From: Lithobates sylvaticus
Taxonomy: Eukaryota > Chordata > Amphibia > Anura > Ranidae
DNA: 64,000 nt
Reading direction: 5' to 3'
NCBI GenBank assembly: GCA_028564925.1
Contig: CM053029.1
Coordinates: 430,495,297 to 430,559,296 of the forward strand
The notes beneath the pieces are model-generated. The model was given only the letters and a program-made list of their open reading frames with translations. It ran no database searches and had not been told where the DNA came from. Below are positions 57,601 through 64,000 of this stretch, in pieces. Each line of letters starts with the position of its first letter. Position 1 is the first letter of the stretch. The translations under genes and the position numbers were made by a program.

Positions 57601-58286
57601 TCAACTATCCTATAATGAAATTGAAATAGGCAAAAGAGATGTACTTCTCTGCCCTCTAATGGGGGTAGACTGAAGAATGATACCACCGGAAGTGATAATT
57701 TCTCAGTGCAATTCAGGGGATTATTCCCCAGCAAAAGAGCAGCATTCGGGGCTTGTGCAGCAGGAGAGATAAGCATATGCTCTTCTCTTTTGCAGGTACA
57801 TCTTTTTTTGCCATTATAACACTTGCAACAAAGTCCTGTTAAAGGACAAGTTTGGGGTATACAAAAAAATTAACACACATACTCACCTCCATGCTGTAGC
57901 ACCAGTGTAACACTACAGCTGTCCCATGACAGTTGTAAGACCAAGAACTGAGTGATCCCCTGACCACGGATCACTCAGCTCTCAGTCTGCACACAGAGAA
58001 GAGCAGTGACTGTAAGTCATTGCTCTATTCCTCCAGCGCTCACTGGAGCACCAAATGGCAGAGCTAGCTGTCAACAAGGCAGCTGGGTGGATCCTGAGAG
58101 TATTTTCAGGATCCCATCTGAGTGCGGCTCTGTTCCTTTAGCTAATAGCTGACTCTTGGTAGCAGAAGAACAAAAGAAAATGTACTCCTGTGACCCTCAA
58201 GAGCCAAAAAGTTTATGCTGACCTTGGATTAAAAGTGCTTAAGGTAACAATTGGGCCTAATCCCTATTAAGGATATATATATATAC
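57601..58286. other. Spacer, no gene seen
   Basis: 57830-58230 looks like part of an unassigned frog repeat (balanced base composition, CAGTGACTGTAAGTC words). The 57444-57776 minus frame beyond the LINE part has no recognised domain. Confidence 0.4.
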
Positions 58287-58438
58287 CCCACGTGCAGAGC
58301 CCACCAAGAAGTTGGCACTGCGCTAATCACAGGCAGTGAGACATTGTCCCGATGCACAGCTGCAGAGATCGGGAAATGTCTCATTGCCTGTGATTAGCGC
58401 AGCGCAGTGCCGACTTCCTGGCGGGCTCTGCACGTGGG
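58287..58438. repeat. 152 bp long hairpin
   Basis: Arms of about 65 bp: CCCACGTGCAGAGCCC at the left edge and GGGCTCTGCACGTGGG at the right edge, continuing with GCGCTAATCACAGGCA and TGCCTGTGATTAGCGC, and GTCCCGAT/ATCGGGAA near the loop. Few mismatches. Preceded by a (TA)n stretch. Confidence 0.88.
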
Positions 58439-58854
58439 CTGTGCGAACACGCCGGAGCTCATCCTTAATCCCTGTCTCAGTACAGTCCTTTCTATCATAG
58501 ATCCGGAAACCAAGGAAGAGATTATGTAAATAGAACAGGGTGTTTCCCCAGTTTGTGTACCTCCCATCCTGTTCTTGGATAACAATCAACATCTGCCTTC
58601 CATTGTGATTGGAATGTGTCTGTACTACCTTGATAAAAATGTTGCGGTATTTTATTTTAACTCATTAGAACTGGCTTGGATAAGGTACAGAAGGTCTTCA
58701 AGCATCATGGAAAATGTCCAATTGAATGTGACTATTACCAGCAACAGGGGCTGGTGTTGAGCACCATGAGGAGTGGGGCTTAAGCATGACTTGCAGAGAA
58801 AGAGAGGTCTTGTAAGTAGCCTGGCCCTAGGGTCCAAGGGACTTTGAAGACTAA

Positions 58855-59802
58855 TGCCGCGTACACACAAAGGGACTATCCCGCGGTCCAGGGGATAATC
58901 CCCTCGTGTGTGGGCCTCCAACGGACTTTTTTTCAAAAACTCCGGCGGACTAAAGTTTTAAGTTTTGTTTTACAATCCCGCCGTTAGTAGGCTAGTCCGC
59001 CGGACTTTTGAAATGAACGGACTTGCCGCTCATCGGAAAGTCCGTTCATTTAGCACGTGACTTCAGGTACGTAGCTAGCGTAGGCAGTAAATGCCGGCGC
59101 GCTAGCTCCGTCACCTGGCATGGATTTAAAGGGAATCCCCATGCCGAAAAACGGCGTGGGGGTCCCCCCCAAATCCATCTCACACCCTTATCCGAGCACG
59201 CAGCCCGGCAGGCCAGGAAAGGGGTGGGGACGAGCGAGCACCCCCCCCCTCCTGAGCCGTACCAGGCCGCGTGCCCTCAACATGGGGGGTGCCCTGGGGA
59301 AAGGGGGCCGTGCGGCCCCCCCACCCCAAAGCACCTTGTCCCCATGTTGATGAGGACAAGGGCCTCTTCCCGACAACCCTGGCCGTTGGTTGTCGGGGTC
59401 TGCGAGCGGGGGCTTATCGGAATCTTGGAGCCCCCTTTTATAAGTCCCGGAGGATGTAAGGGTCTGAGATGGATTTGGGGGGGGGTTTTTCGGCGTGGGG
59501 ATTCCCTTTAAATCCATGCCAGGTGACGGAGCTAGCGCGCCGGCATTTACTGCATTTACTGCCTACGCTAGCTACGTACCTGAAGTTACGTTCGAAATGA
59601 ACGGACTGCTCCGTGTGTGGGCAAGTCCGTTCATTTTCAAAAGTCCCGCGGACTTTGTCCAGCGGATTGTCCGCCGGAGAAGTCCAGGCATGTGTGGGCA
59701 AGTCCACACGCTCGGAAAGTCCGGCGAAGCCAGCTGGAAAGTCCGGCGGATTGTCCGCTGGACTAGGTCCGCCGGGAAAAGTCCCTTTGTGTGTACGTGG
59801 CA
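58855..59802. mobile_element. Harbinger-type element, 948 bp, carrying a GC-rich module
   Basis: TGCCGCGTACACACAAAGGG to CCCTTTGTGTGTACGTGGCA, TAA at 58852-58854 and 59803-59805. The arms are long inverted repeats (CGTAGCTAGCGTAGGCAGTA and TACTGC...GCCTACGCTAGC). The centre, about 59115-59525, is a GC-rich module like that of the hAT foldback. Open frames here are by-products of GC content and palindromy. Confidence 0.87.
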
Positions 59803-61640
59803 TAACACATACAAGCAGGCATCACAAGGTGTCTGCCCTTAAGGACTGTTGTTAATTTGGGTGCTTTTTAGGCAAGGTCAATTTCATCTTAGCGTGAACC
59901 CATGCTTTACCTATGTAGGGCCAAAATAATTCACTTTAATGCCAGTCTCCACTGCTGCTTTTACTATTTCTTCCCTTTACCTCGTTGCTCGTTCAGCGGG
60001 AAAAGCAAAGTGACACCCCCAGTACTTCCATGTATAGGAGACCATGTAATGTGACATGCTCCCAAAGCACTAATTATTGGCTATTAACCTCCAAGGCACC
60101 CAATACTGCTACATATGGCTGGGAATAGGTCCTTCAGCCCTCGAAAGCCCAGTGTAATCTCAAGATAGAGCAAATTGGAGCTTACACAGGGCTTCTTCTC
60201 TTCCTTTCCATGGGTAAATTGAGCAGGCGGGCAGCAATGACCTACTGTTTTAGCCTGCATGGCATATGCAAGACTATAGATCTAAAATAGCTGCTTTAAG
60301 TCTCCAAATACAAAAATGTATATTTTGCCTTCCATACCTGATCACAACTCGAATATTAATTTTTGTTGCATATTGAGTCAACCAAAACTTAAAAAAAAAA
60401 TGTAAAGGTTTTTCTGATCAAGAAATGTATAGTGCTTTTCATTAGCATATCCATAATTATGATGAATTGTTTACATTGAAATTAAGGTAACCAAAACACA
60501 ATTGAAGGAATTCACAATGCTTTTATATAATTTTTAACAAAATGATGATTGTTGAAATTTTTTAATGTGTAAAAGTATTAATGCTTTATTTGTGGTACAT
60601 CTAAAAGGTTAGGTTTAGATACAGTCTACATTATTTGCTAAGGGTATTCTTTTATAAAAGACAATAAGAAAAGACTATTATGTTGCCATCACATCATTCA
60701 TCAACGTTCTTCAAACATAATGAAATAAGCAATATTGCAACAAGTGGAAAAGCTCCTGCTTGTTGTCAAATAAAGAAGAGTGTAACGACCTAAAGCAACC
60801 CTTCACATCAGTTAATTGAGAAGGATGTCAAGGTCACTTGTTTAATCCGGCTGGCTTAAAAGTCAAAGAACAGTGGCCCTAGAAACCAATACACACTATC
60901 TGGATCACTCTAACACAGAGAGCATGTACACTAATTGTACCAAAAATAGTCTCCAGTTGCATTGTTTGCTTTATTAAACAAAACAGGATATAATCAACAG
61001 AATTAAAAAAGTGTGCTTATAAAAAGTAAGGCAGAGTACAAAAAGCTTGCGACTACATCTAAGCTTTGCTCAGTAAAACAGTAACAAGATTAGATGAAAT
61101 GTGTATTACGTTCTCTAGTATTGCCCTACAAGTGGAAAATATAAATGCTGAGACGATGAATTTCTAAACACAAGAGAAGCTGCTGTGTTTGCATGATTAC
61201 AAGGGCTGCATGGAAATATTTCTTTGTAGAGCAGGAAGCACAGATGATCTCTTTTAAAGCCCACGTACATATAGATAATGAAAATGCATGTGAGGCACAT
61301 TTTAGTACCTTATGAATAAAGTCTGCAAGGCTTGCTCTCATAATGTGCAATTCATTTAGTGATACTTAATATCTTTGAAGGATACAAGATACCTATTGAC
61401 TTATTTGACTTTGAAGCTAATCGTAGGTTATCAGCAGCCATCTAGACTAGCTGATAACACTTCCTACATGTGCTGTTCTCTATAAATCAGATCTAGTACA
61501 ATCCAATGTCTTATTAAAGGGAACTTGTCACCACTAATCACCCAATGTCTTTTAAGATGCTATTAATTTTTTTAATGTCAATACTGACTAAACTGAATTA
61601 ACTACAGTGTGATTCAGTGCATTGTCCACAGGCCAGAGTC
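59803..61640. other. AT-rich spacer, no gene seen
   Basis: No supported gene, RNA or terminal-repeat element over about 1.8 kb. Confidence 0.45.
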
Positions 61641-61643
61641 TTA

Positions 61644-61886
61644 GGCAGGCCATAGACAGTTCGAATCTCGGCCGGTTCAGTAGGAACCAGCCAAGATTCG
61701 AATCATGTGTGGGCAGGCAGAATGTACCAAGTTGATCGTTCGATCGATCAACTTGGGTACAACCAGCCTGCCAGATTCACTAGCGATTATCACTAGTGGC
61801 TGCTTTAGCAATAAACAATGTCTTCTCCTGGTGGGAATGGATTCCCGTGGTTGCGGGAAAGAAATTTGCACTGTCTATGGCCGGCC
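61644..61886. mobile_element. MITE, 243 bp, TTA duplication
   Basis: GGCAGGCCATAGACAG and its near reverse complement CTGTCTATGGCCGGCC, TTA at 61641-61643 and 61887-61889. Internal hairpin AAGTTGATCGTTCGATCGATCAACTT near 61729. Confidence 0.88.
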
Positions 61887-62041
61887 TTAAGGTGGAGGTC
61901 CTTCAGAGTTTGCCCTTAAACCCAACTTAACCTATAAATCTTGTCATTATCATGCATGAAGCAGTCAAGCAAAGGTCCTGTATGTGGATGAGGAATAATA
62001 AAAAAAAATCATCAATATCTTTCATGTAGTAAAAAAAACAC
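61887..62041. other. Short spacer
   Basis: AT-rich, nothing recognised. Confidence 0.4.
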
Positions 62042-62044
62042 TAA

Positions 62045-62470
62045 TGCCACGTACACACGGTCGGAATTCTCGTCGGAAAAAGCTCTGATGGTTTACCCAT
62101 CGGAATTCCAACGGAATTTCACTCAAACTGTCTTGCCTACACACGGTCACACCAAATTCCGACGGTCAATAACACCGCGGCATAAAACGCATTTGACGGC
62201 ACTATAAAAGGGAAGTTTAATGCTTCCGAGCATGCGCCAAATTGTTTCCGAGCATGCGTCGGAATTTTGCGTGTCGGAATTGCATACACACGATCGAAAA
62301 AACTGATAGAAAGGTTTTCCGTCGGAAAAAGTGAGAACAGGTTCTCAATCCAAAGTCCGTCGGAAATTCCGACAGAAAAAGACCGATGGGCATACACACG
62401 GTCGGAAAATCTGTTGAAGAGCTCCCATCGGACTGTTTCTATCGGAAATTCCGACCGTGTGTACGTGGCA
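62045..62470. mobile_element. Harbinger-type MITE, 426 bp
   Basis: TGCCACGTACACACGGTCGG to CCGACCGTGTGTACGTGGCA. Flanks are TAA on the left and TTA on the right, so the duplication differs at the middle base. Interior closely like 54895-55290. Confidence 0.83.
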
Positions 62471-62517
62471 TTAGAACACATTATGGCAGTCAATGGACAG
62501 GACAATCCAGCATGGTA

Positions 62518-63535
62518 GCCAAAAACATTGGATATTACATATGGGCAGCAGCTCCCTATTGTTTTATATTAAACAAATATGCTAAAATACAATCCAGCAT
62601 TAGCAGCGCTCAAAATCCATTTAACAAGAGTCCATGATAGAATCCGTCCAAATGTTCAAAGGACTTTATCATATGTGAAAAGTAAATAAATCAATGAAAG
62701 TCCATCCATGTGGTTCCATACGATCTGTATCTTATATTTCGATCGTCACCACACCTCTTGAATTAACATCCCTATGGTCATGAACTCACCAGATGAATGG
62801 TGATAGTAAGCCCGTATGATGATCCCTTCATGGAGCAGCAAATACCGGTCCTTCCATCTATGTGTCACTCAGGACAAGAAAGCACACATACATAGCGTAA
62901 TTCAGAGGCCCTCTGATGAAGGAATAATGAAATGTACATCAGGGCATGACTACACAGCTATCCAGTCAGTCTATCAACGGTCAAGCTCAATCCGGGTACA
63001 CCGCCGTGAGAGGAATCTATTAGGTGGTGAGAGCAAAAAACAAATGTGACAGGACTGCTTACATTGTAACGCTTGTTTTAAATACTTTTCTTGTGAGTGC
63101 AACTTGGAAAGTGGGTAATTGATTGAAATAATTAAGATTTTTACGGAATTACGCTATGTATGTGTGCTTTCTTGTCATGAGTGAAATAGATGGAAGGACC
63201 GGTGTTTGCTGCTCCGTGAAGGGATCATCATACGAGCTTACAATCACCATTCATCTGGTGAGATCATGACCATAGGGGTGTTAATTCACGAGGTGTGGTG
63301 ATGGTTGAAATATAAGATACAGATCGTATGGAAGCACATGGATGAACTTTCATTGATTTATTTACTTTTCATATATGATTAAGTCCTTTGAACATTTGGG
63401 CGGCTCCTATCATGGACTCTTGTTAAATCGATTTTTAGCGCTGCTAATGCTGGATTGTATTTTAGCATATTTGTTTAATGTTTAATATGATTATAGTAGC
63501 TGCCAGATTATATTATAATATTGGATGTTTTTTCC
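62518..63535. repeat. 1.0 kb foldback element
   Basis: Left arm 62518-62903 and right arm 63146-63535 are inverted copies, roughly 85-90 percent alike (GAATTACGCTATGTATGTGT against ACACATACATAGCGTAATTC; GCTAATGCTGGATTGTATTT against its complement). A 240 bp centre separates them and holds a hammerhead-like motif. No coding potential; duplication not resolved. Confidence 0.85.
62908..62945 (+). ncRNA. Hammerhead-like motif in the foldback centre
   Basis: GCCCT, CTGATGA, AGGAATAAT, GAAA, TGTACAT, C, AGGGC. Stem I is GCCCT/AGGGC (5 bp), stem III a 2 bp AT/AT with a GTAC loop, and the cleavage triplet would be ATC. Stem II (AGGAATAAT) does not pair well, so it is probably a decayed copy or chance. 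Confidence 0.4.
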
Positions 63536-63825
63536 CATAAGTGCTAGGGGTGGCTTGGTGCGTTTACTTTTGTATTCTTACTAATTATTAATCCCCAACA
63601 TTGCTGATACACAAGATTATACAATAAGGCAATACATAGTCCAATGGATCACATACATACACACACAAACAATAATGCCCCATTGTGGGGCCTCATAGAT
63701 TCCTATCACAGATACTAGTTAAATCATCCCATGAGGGATTGACACGGACACCCATGGAACCTATTATCTGAGGTAATAAACATAAAGTAGTTGGAATGGG
63801 CCTAACGAAGTACACTGCATCTGTA
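63536..63825. other. Spacer, no gene seen
   Basis: AT-rich and uncharacterised. Confidence 0.4.
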
Positions 63826-63864
63826 GCTCAATTCGTTTCATGGCTGAAGCCAATCTTCAGGAGC
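63826..63864 (-). ncRNA. Type I hammerhead-like motif, minus strand
   Basis: On the minus strand: GCTC, CTGAAGA, T, TGGC-TTCA-GCCA, T, GAAA, CGAATT, GAGC. The core matches CUGANGA...GAAA, stem II is a 4 bp TGGC/GCCA, and stem I is GCTC/GAGC. Relative to 23849-23890 both stems change in a compensated way while the core is kept. Confidence 0.5.
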
Positions 63865-64000
63865 GAAGTGCGTGAACTGGATCTATGGTAAAAAATGATA
63901 ATTATATTGGTTCCTAAAAAAGTTTTCTTAGGCAATCCTGATAAAAGGCAATGATAGGATGGATATGAAAAATCCCCCTAGGGCGTGTTACTCACAGGGT

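Noticed and set aside
59023-59855. Open frames of up to 162 codons
   Set aside because: They arise from the GC-rich module and inverted arms of the Harbinger-type element at 58855-59802.

Overview
The window looks like repeat-dense vertebrate chromosomal DNA, most probably from a ranid-type frog. The grounds are AT-rich spacer, the mix of Tc1, PIF/Harbinger, Ac-like hAT and L1/Tx1-like elements, and short inverted-repeat elements of types I recall as common in true frogs. I found no host gene with recognisable exons and no rRNA or tRNA gene. Almost everything that can be named is a transposable element, often one inside another.

Layout. 1-6.6 kb: AT-rich spacer with small TAA-flanked MITEs and one hairpin. 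6.8-11.07 kb: an L1/Tx1-type LINE whose 5' end is inverted (twin-priming structure) and whose reverse transcriptase is a single open frame. 14.4-23.56 kb: the 5' part of an Ac-like hAT element (hAT-2) split by a 7.7 kb PIF/Harbinger element. The Harbinger carries three genes: a spliced HARBI1-like transposase, a three-exon Myb/SANT-like protein on the other strand, and a spliced MADF-domain protein. 23.6-24.2 kb: a repeat with two tandem hammerhead-ribozyme-like cores. 24.669-34.075 kb: a complete 9.4 kb hAT element (hAT-1) with 11 bp terminal repeats, a perfect 8 bp target duplication (GTCATCAG) and a BED-finger/hATC transposase on the minus strand. Between its TATA box and start codon lies a 3.9 kb minisatellite of about 60 units, each carrying a 3' splice-site-like sequence. 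Its 5' end is a run of five hairpins.

35-43 kb: MITEs, a LINE 3' end, a 30 bp minisatellite and a 2.0 kb hAT foldback element (8 bp duplication CTGACTAT) built from two inverted copies of hAT-1-like 3' ends. 46.2-48.2 kb: a degraded Tc1 element interrupted by a 426 bp MITE that is an internal deletion of the Harbinger at 14.6 kb; removing the MITE restores the Tc1 sequence. 48-62.5 kb: a series of Harbinger-type MITEs (TIR TGCCGCGTACACA, TWA duplication), a CR1/L2-like LINE fragment on the minus strand cut by one of them, a Tc1 5' fragment and several long hairpins. 62.5-64 kb: a 1 kb foldback with two more hammerhead-like motifs in and near it.

How the parts relate. The Harbinger transposase and its DNA-binding partner proteins are the plausible mobilisers of the 47.2 kb MITE and perhaps of the related TWA-flanked MITEs. 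The hAT-1 transposase is the plausible mobiliser of the 37.5 kb foldback. Most copies look recent enough that terminal repeats and target duplications can be read by eye. All coordinates and motifs were read by hand; family names rest on motif recognition, not on database search.
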